This document shows, piece after piece, positions 21,172-32,280 of a stretch of DNA of 64,000 nt. This DNA comes from Fulvia fulva (lineage: Eukaryota > Ascomycota > Dothideomycetes > Mycosphaerellales > Mycosphaerellaceae), in contig NC_063016.1 in NCBI RefSeq assembly GCF_020509005.1, positions 2,914,001 to 2,978,000 of the forward strand. The letters run 5' to 3'. How positions within the stretch are numbered: the first letter of the stretch is position 1; the number at the start of each line of letters is the position of its first letter. The notes beneath the pieces are model-generated. The model did no database searches. It saw only the letters and a list, made by a program, of their open reading frames with translations, and was not told the DNA's origin. The translations under genes were made by a program, and so were the position numbers.

Positions 21172-22706
21172 CTACTGCACAGGCAGCAAGTCTAGAAGCT
21201 GCTTGTAAAGCTCCGCCGGGATGGTGACATTTTGTGTGACAAGCTCTTCCAGGCCGTTGGATGTCGCCACATCTGGATCTGGGTAGTAGAAAGACGCGAT
21301 CGCAATGATCACGTACACAATCTAAAGTACTGTCAGCCGATACGTTAGGACACATGTATTGCCAGACTCACCACCAGAAGTGCGCCTTCAAGCCAATTCG
21401 ACTCTTGGTCTCGAAGAAAATTGCCAACGACCAGTATGGACAAAACCAGTAAAGCGATCATGAAGATCTCGAAGTTGAGGTCCAGTGGCTTTCCGAGCGC
21501 CCAAGCAATCAGCACGACCAGCGGCGCATTGAAGAGAGCAGTCTGTATCGATGGGCCAATGCAGTGATAGAGAGCAACGTTGATGACACCATCCCATGCT
21601 TCATCAATGGCAGTCAAGTGCTCGGCCGCCTTTTCAACCAGCGGCAGAAGGATCAGACCCAGGAACTGATCCGGCACACCACTTTCCACCACTTCCTCCA
21701 GCTGCTCAACCAGGATGATGAGGAGCCAAGCTACAAAGATAATCGAGATCACCAGAGCAACAAAGGTCTCGGTGAGCGTAAGCTTCATCTTCTTCTCATC
21801 TTGCTCGCGGTCTGCATCGCGATGCTCATCTTGCTCTATGACTTCGTCAAAGATACTGTGAGCAGACAGGCAACTGTAGAGCAGGTACAAGCCATATGCG
21901 ACGATGAGTACTACGGCCGTGGAACGACTGATAGAGAGGATGTCTTCTTGCAGCTTGCTTTTGGTGAAGTGTTCCTGAAGTGCCGCGACAGTCTCGGACT
22001 TGAGAGCAGAGTAGAAGGCACTCGGGATGAGAAGTCCAAAGGCAGCCACCAATAGCAGTCCACTTCCAACTTCTGAGATAACGCCGTGGAATTCTTGGTT
22101 CTTCGTGTGCTGTCTGATGCCACCAACGAAGAAACAGATTCCGAGGCAAAGTAGCAAGTTGGTCAATATCGATCCAAGAATAGCAGCCTGGATTATTGGT
22201 ATCAGGTTTCCCTCATCACCATTACCTCCCTCAGCTTCATCGCTGGTCTTGTGCTTGACAATCAGCACCACGAACAGGATGATCTCCACAACGCTCCCGA
22301 AAGTCGTCTCGATCAAGATGCCCGCGACTTTCGGCATCTTCCTTGCAAACTCTTGGCCAGCGAAGCCGAGAAGATTTGCGGCAGGTACCATGCCGATATA
22401 GCTCATCGCGAAGATCCAGAGTGGCGCTTCTGTTGCATAGTTGAGCACAATCGCAATGATCACGAATGGCCAGAGAATGTTGACCGCCTTCGAAACGTTG
22501 CTCGAGGAGCGCCAAACGCAGTGCAAGAAGTGTCGAATGTGGAATCCAGATCTGCCACTTTCGCCTTCGTGGGCGATGCCATCTGCAAAAGTGTGAGGTG
22601 AGTGCCCGTTTTCATGACCATTTGAGGAAGGCAATAATGGCGATGTTTCGCCGTGGTGTGAAGAGTTCGTGCCGTGCTGGTTGGCGAAAGTCATGATGCC
22701 GCTCAA
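21172..22706 (-). CDS. Ca2+/H+ exchanger (CAX family), second copy
   Basis: Two exons (21372-22706 and 21172-21321) around a 50-nt intron give 494 residues. A start at 22694, four codons in, is equally possible. The N-terminal 75 residues are His/Ser-rich and hydrophilic. About eleven transmembrane helices follow. The first CAX repeat reads IETTFGSVVEI, and the second reads LVEKAAEHLTAIDEAWD. An acidic, charged loop (EQDEHRDADREQDEKK) separates the two halves, as in other cation exchangers. The sequence differs strongly from the copy 19 kb upstream: it has the EKAAEHLTAIDEAWD signature of a distinct fungal subgroup, so it is an old paralogue and not a recent duplicate. The likely role is vacuolar or organellar Ca2+ (or Mn2+) loading; substrate is not shown by sequence. 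Confidence 0.88.
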
Positions 22707-23149
22707 CAGCTATCGCCTTTTTGGTGCAGATGTCAGGGTACGAGAGGAAGACAAGTGATGTTGATCATGGAAGATGGAAGTTGGCAGCTGGTGCTTGCAG
22801 TGGCTGAAGCATGGGCCCATGCCAATGCTTGGAAGTCTTGGTTGAGAAACGACGCTTCCTTGCTTCTCAATCCCTTCCCTACCTTCTGGCAACACCGACA
22901 AACATTGCAAGCTACCCGATACGACAACAATGGTGAACTTGAAGTGGACGTTCAGAAAGACGTTGGAAGAAAGCAGAGACGACGCGTGAAGAAACTCAAC
23001 CTGTTCGGGAAGGCGACGTGAGGGACTGATCCATTGCTCAATGTTGAAACATATCTTCAGCGTCGAGACTTGACATTCAAAAGGTTCCTGATTTCATGGC
23101 CTGTCGTCTATGTACACATTACAGCTTTTGTGAATGCTGACCTGCAGCA
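22707..23149. other. Short intergenic region
   Basis: This contains the promoter of the second Ca2+/H+ exchanger and the 3' end of the decarboxylase gene. Nothing else is recognised. Confidence 0.4.
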
Positions 23150-24603
23150 TTATGCCTGGACGCGAGCCACCTCACTACGGACTGGCACGTTCTCCCTTCT
23201 CCCTGGCTGTGGGAAACCATCGACCTGGACTCCCTTCCTGAACAGCAGGACATGAGACGAACCACCGAAGTGGAACATACCGGTCTGCTCTCCCTTCTTG
23301 ATATGCTGGCCTTCCTTCACGGTAATCTCGCATGTTGATACCTCATCCATGCCTACACCGATGAAAGCCATGAGGCCAATAGCCGGGTTGTCAGCCTCAA
23401 TAAAGATGACCGCTCGTGTCGCCAGAGCCGTGAGGTATCCTTGGCCAACGGAGATACCCCCAGCATCGATCTCCTGGGTCTTTGCGCGACCTGGATCACC
23501 TAGACCTTCGAACAAGGGCTCCGCAAAGTAGGTACCGTCCTGCACGAAAGCCTTCTTCACTGTACCGGACACCGGAGCGTGCCATCTATGGTACGACAGG
23601 GCTGATAGGAAAGCCTGGTATACCGTGGCTCCAGCGAACTGCTCAGCCAATGGATCGAACGCAAGCATATCGCGGACGGAGTATGGCTGACCCTTGATCC
23701 AGAACTTGTCGCGCAAGTGTGCGCCCTTGACAACATTGAAGACCTTGCTCTCGCAGGCACAGGCAATGACATTGTCATCTTCCGGGCTCGCGACTGGTCT
23801 GACTTCATCTCTGAATTGTCTGGTGAAGAAGTGGTCCCAGCTCTTGTAGCCATAGTGCTTCGCCTTCGGATCACAGACGAAGAAGTCTTCGAACTTGTGC
23901 GAAGTCTTGTACGGAGCATTTGCAACCTCCATAATATCCTTCTGGCCAGTCTCTCCAAACCAGCCTTGCTTATGTGTGCCGAGAACCTCCGCGCTCTTTG
24001 GACTGCAGAGGAACTTGCCCCACTCGTTCAGGACCTTCTTCAGCATCTTGTTGACATCTGGGTCGAGGAAAGCGGCGTAGCCGGATGGGGTACCCATTGG
24101 ATAGTCGAGAATGGCACACATCGGAACTCCGACCATGCCAACGTTTGCTGCGGCATCGATCCATCCTGGTGCGGTGGTGAAAGTATGGTTGAGGATCTCG
24201 AGGAGATGGTGGTAGTCGCGGACCTGCTTGCGGCCGGTGGGGTCTTTAGTCTGCAGTCGCAAAGGTAAGTGAGACTTCTCCACTGCCCACTCGTTCAAAA
24301 CTTACGTAAGGGTGCTTCATCGGCACTTCCTGGAACATGTTCACGAAGTACATGTAAATTCTGCTGTTGCCTTCGATAAACTCCTTGAACTCCTGCAAGA
24401 CTGGAATGAGCTCCTTCTTGTTGTTCTTCGCATGTTCGATCTGGTTGCCCAACCACTCCTCGTTGATACGGTGCTATTCAGATCAGCATCATCACCTCGA
24501 CAATGGCCACACAAGAGCATACATCAGCTGGCAACCATGCACCTGCACGATCCACATGGTGCTCGTGAGGGATCTCGTGGTGGTCTCCGTGTTGGTGAAC
24601 CAT
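23150..24603 (-). CDS. Phosphatidylserine-decarboxylase-family pyruvoyl enzyme
   Basis: Three exons (24523-24603, 24306-24473, 23150-24250) with introns of 49 and 55 nt give 449 residues. The N-terminus is His-rich, followed by an all-helical accessory region and then the decarboxylase domain. The domain shows SWDHFFTRQF, ACACESKVFN, LSYHRWHAPVSG and, near the C-terminus, GMFHFGGSSHVLLF. In this superfamily a Ser in the GGSS/LGST motif becomes the pyruvoyl cofactor by self-cleavage, giving large and small chains. The layout (no mitochondrial presequence, cytosolic, long N-terminal domain) resembles the branch that includes PsiD L-tryptophan decarboxylase rather than membrane Psd1/Psd2. The amine substrate cannot be read from sequence, and no secondary-metabolism genes adjoin it. 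Confidence 0.85.
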
Positions 24604-27600
24604 CTTTGCTGCTTGACTATGGTTCTGAAGAGGTGAAGCAGAGACCAAGAGGGACTGGGTGAGCTCAAGAGAAAATGTTTCTGGACCTCAAGTGGCCAAT
24701 GCCAAGTTTATCATCTCGCTGCAGCTTTCAGCAGATTTTGGCGACGTCAAATGACATCACGAGTGGAAGTGGTCGGCTTGAGCGGCACAATAACAATACG
24801 ACGACTTGCCACGTAAGCATGCTGCATATGGTAAGTTTTCGACTGCATAGGTGTGCGAAATGAAGCAAGCAGCAGCTAAAGCTGAAGGATAATCCGGGAG
24901 ACACCACGATGAAGAATCGACCCTCGTGTATAGCAAGATTGTGGTGACAGGGGATGAGCAGCGGGGCGTATTCGGGCCCGAATGTGCGAGGCATGATGTC
25001 GAGCTGCAAGAGTGAATGCGATCATATTTGCTACAAGACGTGCAGTCCATGTGCTCAGAATGATGCTGTCAAGCATTCATCTTCGATGAGCTCCCGTGTC
25101 TGAAAATGGACTTCAGCTAAGAAAATATTCCATTCGCATTGTCTGGCACTACAATGGTTGACTCTCCAACTTGATGATGTTGTCAATCGACTTGCAGTGA
25201 TTGCAGAACAACGGGGACATGTCCATCTGACTCGTAAGTAAGCGCTCTATCGCGTGGAGGCCTGTCTTTAGGTCGAGAGCGCCCTCATTGGGCTGGACGG
25301 CGGCGAAAGTACAGAACGAAGATGAGCGGAATTGCCTACTTTGCGTTGTGATCCTTGGGCGACCGTGCCTTGTAGCTCGACAATGTTAAAAACTTCGTAC
25401 TTGCAAGAGCCCATACATTGAAGCCGGTTGAGAGGGTATGCAAGACCTGAGGACCATTGAATATACCGCCTGGATGTACAGCCACGAGCTTGACTGCTGG
25501 CACCAGAGTTGAGCATCTTGAAGCGACCGGCGATACTGCACAAGGGCTGGTTGGAGCTTCGAATCGCGCGACTGACCGCATGGTGGCTGCCCGTTCTCGA
25601 TGCTACAGTCTGGTGGGCACGGCAAGCTTTGGTGTAGTGGGGTCCACCCTGTTGTTGCGTAGTGATGAGAGGCTCATGTCGAATGCTAGCCGGAAGATTG
25701 TCTACGCATTCCGTTCTGCTCGAGTGTGTCGAGCATACATCAGACACTGCCACGGAGCTTCGAATGAGATCGCAGCAGTGGTGTGACAAGTGATGTCGTA
25801 CCAGCGGCTGTTTCGGGCGGGCGCAGTCTTCAGATGGGCGGCTACTCGTGCGGCAACGACAAGCTGGTGTCAGAACACCAGATCTCCACAGTACTGTAGC
25901 GATTCGCTTTAGCGATTCGCTTTGGCCATAGATAGAACAGACCCGTGCTGACCAGGTTCCAGAGCATGGCTACGGTCTATGCTAGTCACTATTCTGAGAT
26001 GAAGTGCTAAGACCAGATGCGGGGGCGATCGTTACATACAATGGTGATGGGACTCGGTGCGTAGTCCAGACACTGTGCAAGGTGAGCTAATAACGAGGCA
26101 TGCAGAAAATACCCTTATGTATGCCGCTCACTGGTGAGAGGTTGTGGCATCGCCGAGCTGCAGCAAGGTCCCAATTCCAGGGCTACTGGACTGACATTGG
26201 CAATCTGAAAGCGTGATGGCGGGCACGAGATGGCTGCTGATGATTTCGAGCCCCGAGGCTCTCCATAGACACACGGCCTGAATGGCTCCGACAGCGAATG
26301 ATCCACGGCATTGAGGTAGCAGTTGTACGGCTCCAGGAGTAGAGTTGCTCACGGAACAGTGAGCCGACCTATAACGTGTCTGTTGCATCCACGCGGTATC
26401 ATGCGAGTCTGTCTCATCTCAGGAGGTGGGAGCCGGACGCCATGCAGGAGGTGCGATTGGTCTCACGGAGCAGTTCGAGAAGGAAGTCAAACTCGATTTC
26501 TCAAAGTCTGTTCGAGCCGAGCTTGTGGCTGTACCTGCCGAAAGCTGCACGCACCGCCACAGCCACTTCGCTTTCTTCCGCTCATTCGCGAGTGATGTTG
26601 ACGATCTCCTGCAATGTCTTAGCTACGTCTGTAGACTCTTCCGACAGTGTTTGGACAGGCCAGGAAGTGCAAATCTGCCTTGTGCAGCGACTCAGGCGCG
26701 CCTTTGTCGTTCTCCTGCTGGCATGTCCAAGTCCGGATTGTGGATCGCATGGCTGGGCTATACGCAGCACTTTCGTGTCCGCCACCCATTCGCACGCCCG
26801 AGATGGGCATCGTCAACCAGTGGATACGCATTCGCAACATCAAGCGCTGGCCACGACAACACGTAGACACAGTGTGGACTCTGGTGCTCCACGTTCATTT
26901 CTGACCCCGGATAGTCGATGCAGCACCACTACGCTTGATGCCGCCGACTCTACCTGATACGCGAGAGTTTGTGCTGGATGGTACTCCACGCGCCACCGCC
27001 AGCGTGGGCAGCAAACCGAGTCAGATGGTGAGCACAAAGAGCTACACATGCAGCAGATCCGTGAGGGTGTCACAGAGCCAGAAGGCGGCACTGCGGCGAT
27101 CTCGGGCACCGTACAGCACGACTCCTGGCGCTGGCGACTCTTTGTCGTTCCTTGGGACGTCAGGGAGTGCAGTGCCGTCCTTGCAGCGCAGGCATGCGCA
27201 GCTTTCACGACACGCCAGCCGGCACTGGTCGCGACGTGCAGCCTCTGCGCCATCTTCAAGCCTGCCGCATACCATCATCCAGCGCTGCAGAGTGCAGGCA
27301 GCGTCTATGGCTGTGGGCGGGTCTGTCTGGAAGGGTTGAAACGACCAGCGAAAGTGGGCTTCTAAGCGCAATGCAAGCAAGAAGATGAAACGCTCGTCGA
27401 GGGCCAGTAGAAAGCTGTCAGGCGCCCGCTTGGGCGCAGCAAGCCCTGGCGCGCTCCAAAGTCGCGGCAGGCGCGATGGGCAGCCGGCCAATCAGGCACG
27501 CGATCGGCTTCTCCACACGCTACATGCCAAAACCCAAGCCATCTCTAAGAATCTCCTGCAGGCGCTGCCAGGTCGTATGCCTTACCTCCCAGGCGGGTGA

Positions 27601-28346
27601 CGATGGCGAATAAGTATGGCTGAGATCCCGCCGCCTGCCAGTGTGTTTGATATCACATTCGCCATCTGTACCGCCCGGACTCCTAATACACGCACGCTCA
27701 GGCTCTCCTCACCTTCTCTCGCCATCCCCCGGCCTGCAGGAAACAGCTCGCATCTGCGCCTAACCTCTCGCCCGCCGTTGACTACAGCCATCACCGCCTC
27801 TGTGCTCCCAGCAGTACCACACTCTGTACCACTGCCCTGCGACCATCCTCGACTTGGATCTCGCTACATCTAGTTGCACTTCTCCGCCGGCCGGAAAGTC
27901 ACCGAATTTAATCAAGACAATCTTTCCAAGCTTCGCTGTTCATCCCGCCAGTTTCCCGAAACCCAAAGGCGATACCCCGGCAGTGACCATAGTCACACAC
28001 CGTCATTTGACAGCCACGACACTACTACAAGATCCCAGCTCCTCTAGATCGAGTGAAAGCTAAGGACTAATATCTCGGGTCTTCGCGAACTTGTTCAGGC
28101 AGCAGCTCGAAAGCCCTCCTAATTACTATTGTCCCTGTTGTTGAGCAATACTCCGTGCACGTTTCGACGGATCTGCCTATTGTGGACATCTCACCTCGAC
28201 AATATCCTCGACAACAATCTTGCTATTGTCACGACGATCAATAGCAAGGTGACCTTCTCCTGCCTATAAGACTCTTCGGACTCTCGAGTCTTCACCGCCG
28301 ACACCTAACCACACTGCAACGACCTCGACGACCACATATTATCGAC
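24604..28346. other. Long gene-poor region upstream of the cyclin gene
   Basis: This 3.7-kb stretch has no intact gene. On the minus strand around 25336-25640, frames contain KLVAVHPGGIF and FNVWALAS. These resemble the C-terminal part of fungal short-chain dehydrogenases, but they are interrupted by frame changes. From about 27880 the sequence is C/T-rich, and it probably includes the long 5' leader of the cyclin gene. Confidence 0.4.
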
Positions 28347-29483
28347 ATGGCCTACTCACCACCTACCCCAGCACAGAATGCTGCCGCTCTGGAACACTTC
28401 ATCTTCCTGCCTGTGTCGACAGACATGATCAGCTTCCTCGCTCACAAGGCTGCTCAAGTCATCCGATGCGAAGGTCAGCAACCACTTAACAAGAACCTGC
28501 CACCGACGCCCCCAACAACACCACCCCAACAGTCGGCATTTGAGCCTGCACTGCCTTCCATTGAGGCCTTCATCACGACACTGGTTGAGCGATCACACGT
28601 GCAGGTGCCCACTCTTATGACTACTCTTGTCTACCTCAGCAGACTACAAGAGCGTTTGCCTCCAGTTGCCAAGGGCATGAAGTGCACTGCACACCGCATC
28701 TTTCTGGCAGCACTCATTCTTTCAGCCAAGAACCTTAACGACTCTTCGCCCAAGAACAAGCATTGGGCACGTTATACCGCTGTCCGCGGCTACGAAAACT
28801 TTGGATTCAGTCTTACCGAAGTCAACCTCATGGAGAAGCAACTCCTGAGCTTGCTTGACTGGGAGCTTCGCGTCACTGAAGATGACCTTTACTACCACTT
28901 TGAGCCATTCCTTGGCCCGATCAGATCATGGCAGCAACGCCAAGCAGAGAAGCAGAGAATGCGTGAAGAGATGGCTGCCATGGAGCAGCGACAACGCGCT
29001 TTTGCTGCCGAGCAACAACGTCGTGCAGCGATGGAGGCTCCCAGATACTACGAATCTCCTCGGTCTATGGGACAATACACCTACCAGCAACCGATGTACT
29101 ACGCCAACTCTTCCACATCCTCATCGCGAGCGCCGTCGAGAACACCATCGCTGTCACCTCCAACCCGAAGCCGATCAGCAGCATCAACATCGTCTGCAGA
29201 ATCGTTTGCAACTTCGTCGTCGCCGGCCAGCGTCTACTCTTCCAACGTCGAGCCCATCTACGAAGAGCCAGCACACATACAGCATTATGCAAGCCACAAT
29301 GTGCCTTGCGTTTTCAACGTGCCACGAGTGCTACAAAAAGCGCCGCTGCACGCTCATGGCCTGCCACTCGAGCACACCGACCAACAGCCAGCAAAGAAGC
29401 AGAAGACCAACATCTTCAGCCGCTTCTTGCCCACGACGCTTAGCCGACCTGCACCACCCCCGATCCAGGTCACCGGCTACTAG
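28347..29483 (+). CDS. Pcl-type cyclin (Pho85-cyclin family)
   Basis: This intronless gene encodes 378 residues. The cyclin box spans about 70-190: [20 protein letters not shown], then [10 protein letters not shown], then [19 protein letters not shown] and [16 protein letters not shown]. That order is diagnostic for Pcl1/Pcl2-like cyclins, which activate the Pho85-type kinase in G1 and in morphogenesis. A Gln/Arg-rich coiled stretch (about 195-230) and a Ser/Pro-rich tail follow; the tail is typical of unstable cyclins controlled by phosphorylation. The ATG follows CGAC, and the C/T-rich region ahead (27880-28340) suggests a long 5' leader. In Aspergillus the related PclA acts in conidiation, but I cannot assign this gene to a subgroup. 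Confidence 0.85.
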   Translation: MAYSPPTPAQNAAALEHFIFLPVSTDMISFLAHKAAQVIRCEGQQPLNKNLPPTPPTTPPQQSAFEPALPSIEAFITTLVERSHVQVPTLMTTLVYLSRLQERLPPVAKGMKCTAHRIFLAALILSAKNLNDSSPKNKHWARYTAVRGYENFGFSLTEVNLMEKQLLSLLDWELRVTEDDLYYHFEPFLGPIRSWQQRQAEKQRMREEMAAMEQRQRAFAAEQQRRAAMEAPRYYESPRSMGQYTYQQPMYYANSSTSSSRAPSRTPSLSPPTRSRSAASTSSAESFATSSSPASVYSSNVEPIYEEPAHIQHYASHNVPCVFNVPRVLQKAPLHAHGLPLEHTDQQPAKKQKTNIFSRFLPTTLSRPAPPPIQVTGY

Positions 29484-30518
29484 ACACACCCAAAAGTTCT
29501 TTGACAGACACTTTTCACAGCTTCGATGCACAACATAGACACTTACCTAATACGGTCTTTACCACAACAACCACCAAAACGAACTAAAAGGAGCGACACA
29601 GCAAACGACGACATGATGCATACGGCATGGCGCGACGACTTGGCTCGGTGGGCAGGACCTTCATGAGCTGGTCCTTTCTTGGTCCTTATTGTATGCATTG
29701 GTTGAGAGAAATAGCATTATACCACCTGAGAGCATTTTGCGGTGTTGCTTCGGCTGGCTTCCAAGTGCTGGGAGCTTGCAGCTTTTGTGCAGGCTGGAGC
29801 GAGATGATTGAAGATGACGGGAGGAGATGATGGGACACGACAGACGATAGACCAGTACCAAGATGCAATGAGAGATGTCTTGACTGGTCACAAACTTTTT
29901 CCCAACCTCTTTTCTGTTCTCCGCAAGATTTTCTCCGTGGTTGCATGAAGTTCATGCAAGCAGTAGCGTTACCCACCTTGCTTCATGCAGTGCACATGCC
30001 GGTGATGTCTCGCCCAGCCGCCAGTGGAAAAGGCTAACGACTAGGGCATCGGCGAGCTCTATCCGACGCTGGATATCAGCCCGACACGGGACGACGATCT
30101 CACATGACGGTGCTGACAGTGATCACACTTCATGGCTCTCACGTTGTGCATGTCACGTCGCCTGGCAAGACTTCGCATATCACGGGAACACATCTCCCAG
30201 GACCTGCAGTCCAGCGACAGCCATCCGATGCCACGCAATGCCATGCGTACACTCTCACGTGAAGCCGGCTTTGCTGCCAAACCTTGCTTCCAACATCACG
30301 AACTCTAGAAATCCCACACTGAACCTTCTTCATGCACATCTCTTAGTTGAACTCTGTGCATAACAAATGAGAGAAAGGACCCTCCGAAACACGATGCGAT
30401 CGTTGCGTGTACAGGTATGTATATCTAGGGTGTTGGTTCTGTTCAAGAAGCTTCTGCCGAACACACATGTACACTTGCCATGTATCCTTCACCCACCTCA
30501 TTACCACTGCCTTAGCGA
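29484..30518. other. Convergent intergenic region
   Basis: A 1-kb stretch between the 3' ends of the cyclin and Aim32 genes. No gene, RNA or repeat is recognised. Confidence 0.4.
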
Positions 30519-31676
30519 CTACCAACTCACGACTCCCCTCTCACGGTCGAACCCTCCTCGTAGCTGGCGCTCTGGCTTCACGACCTTGCCTTGCAATACT
30601 GTATAGCGAACGACATTCTCGCAGTCCTCAGGTCGGATTCTCGCCAGCCAGATGCACTGCGCCGCCTCGCCTTCTACGTCCCCACCCATGATCTTCTCCT
30701 CAGCGCCACCGTTGATCTGCTCCTGCACTGTTCGGCTTCGCTCTGCTTTGCGGTACACCATCATGTTCGCGCTGTACTTGTGGCCTCCTGTATGCGAAAT
30801 GAAGTATAGACCCACGCCGCCAGGCCTGGTATCGTCCAGATCGCGGTATAGACCCAGTGGCCGTAGTTGACGTTCGAGCTCTTTCTTCAGGAGGGGTGCG
30901 GATTGACCGCAGCGGGCATCGCGGGTGGCTTGCGAGCAGATGAGGATGATGTATTTGTGTGGGCAAGTCCGCAGTGACAGGCCGGCTGGGAGGTCTTTCG
31001 GTATGGATGGCATTGGGACTTTCTCGATCGATGCAGGATCCGATACTGAGCCATTGCCGTTTGTTACGCCGTTGGTGAGCGAGTGCTGTGGTAGAGGGGT
31101 TGTGTTGGTAGGTGCGGTGTTGATGACGCTTCGTATGAGCTCGGGTACGTGCTTTGGTGTTACATTATCGACGAATGTGAAGGAGGGCATGAGCAGGACT
31201 GTGGTAGGTTTGTCTTCGCCGTATGGATCGCCGTGTTCTGGGGTTGGCATGTTGGTCGCGCTGAGCATGAGCTTCCCGTCGACGTCACTGATGTGCTTCC
31301 CAATCGCCTCCATTACACTGCCCTTCTCATCTTCGACAGCCCGTACCCAGTCGGTCTTGCCCGTAGCAACCAGGAGATGTCTATTCCAGCCATTGATTCC
31401 GCCATAAAGCTTGTCGTCCTCCTCGATGCTGAACTTCTTCGGGTAGGAGATGCTGCAGCTCGCGCAGTCGCGGAGGCAATCGTCGCCGTCTATCTCAGGT
31501 CTCGTTCGAGGGAAGAGCGCGTCGATGCCCTTCGCTGTCTGGAATCCATCGTCGCGAGGCTTGAGCTCGTCGTTTGCAGGGGTACCAAGCCACCTCTCGC
31601 TCAGGCCTCGTAGCATGATTTTTGCGCGGAGCTTGGTCATGTCGGCTCGTGCGAACAGGCGGGTATACCTTATCAA
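30519..31676 (-). CDS. aim32: Aim32-like [2Fe-2S] thioredoxin-fold protein
   Basis: This intronless gene encodes 385 residues of the sucrase/ferredoxin-like family. Yeast Aim32 is a mitochondrial Fe-S protein linked to redox quality control of imported proteins. Recognisable parts are the N-terminal DCLRDCASCSISYP cluster, the GWNRHLLVATGKTDW segment, the central CPHKYIILICSQATRDARCGQSAP core of the thioredoxin-like fold, and the C-terminal HTGGHKYSANMMVY, whose two His are proposed cluster ligands along with Cys. The first 30 residues are basic with few acidic residues, compatible with a mitochondrial presequence; later Met at positions 12 and 20 are alternative starts. A linker with Asn/Thr repeats separates the two halves. 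Confidence 0.85.
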   Translation of the reverse strand: MIRYTRLFARADMTKLRAKIMLRGLSERWLGTPANDELKPRDDGFQTAKGIDALFPRTRPEIDGDDCLRDCASCSISYPKKFSIEEDDKLYGGINGWNRHLLVATGKTDWVRAVEDEKGSVMEAIGKHISDVDGKLMLSATNMPTPEHGDPYGEDKPTTVLLMPSFTFVDNVTPKHVPELIRSVINTAPTNTTPLPQHSLTNGVTNGNGSVSDPASIEKVPMPSIPKDLPAGLSLRTCPHKYIILICSQATRDARCGQSAPLLKKELERQLRPLGLYRDLDDTRPGGVGLYFISHTGGHKYSANMMVYRKAERSRTVQEQINGGAEEKIMGGDVEGEAAQCIWLARIRPEDCENVVRYTVLQGKVVKPERQLRGGFDRERGVVSW

Positions 31677-32280
31677 TCAATCAGATTGCGGGGCCACACT
31701 GTCGGAACGCTAATGTCCGCCCAAAGCCGCGCCGTCCTTTGTTGATGTCGGGTGCTTGGGGACCAGTAGTCGCTTGCAGATTACTAGCAAACTCGAGTGC
31801 TCGTTTCAAGATTCCGTACTGTCGCAGCAATGAATATATCTTGCTTCGATGTTTGTTGCGTCGAATCAGCGTCGTACGAAGTACAGCCAGTCGAGCTCGG
31901 ACGCCGAGACTGCGGTCGGCGGAAGCATTGAACAAACCGCGTTCATACTGGACGGTTCTCGCGAGAACAAGTGTATCCAACTCCACGGACTTTCCACCGA
32001 ACTGTACTGCCAATGCCATCCTGCGGAGGCATCTGAGGCGTCAGTGACGGCAACAGGTTCCTGTCGCGTTTCGTCGCTGCCGCTACTAGACACGCGACTT
32101 CCCGTTGTCGCAACGCATCTGGAGTCATGTTGAGCGGTAGGTACGCTTGGTCAGTCATTCACTGCAAGAACGAAGTTACAGCTTTACACCCTAGCGTACA
32201 TATATCTTCGATAGGCGCTCCTCAGGGCGATGATAGTCCGTCCGAGGCCGTGACACCGCTATAGCTAAACACGTGGGAGC
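31677..32280. other. Divergent intergenic region with uncertain small frames
   Basis: A 112-codon minus-strand frame (31681-32019) has a basic, helix-like composition, but no domain, start context or intron partner is convincing. The region should also hold the promoters of the two flanking divergent genes. Confidence 0.3.
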
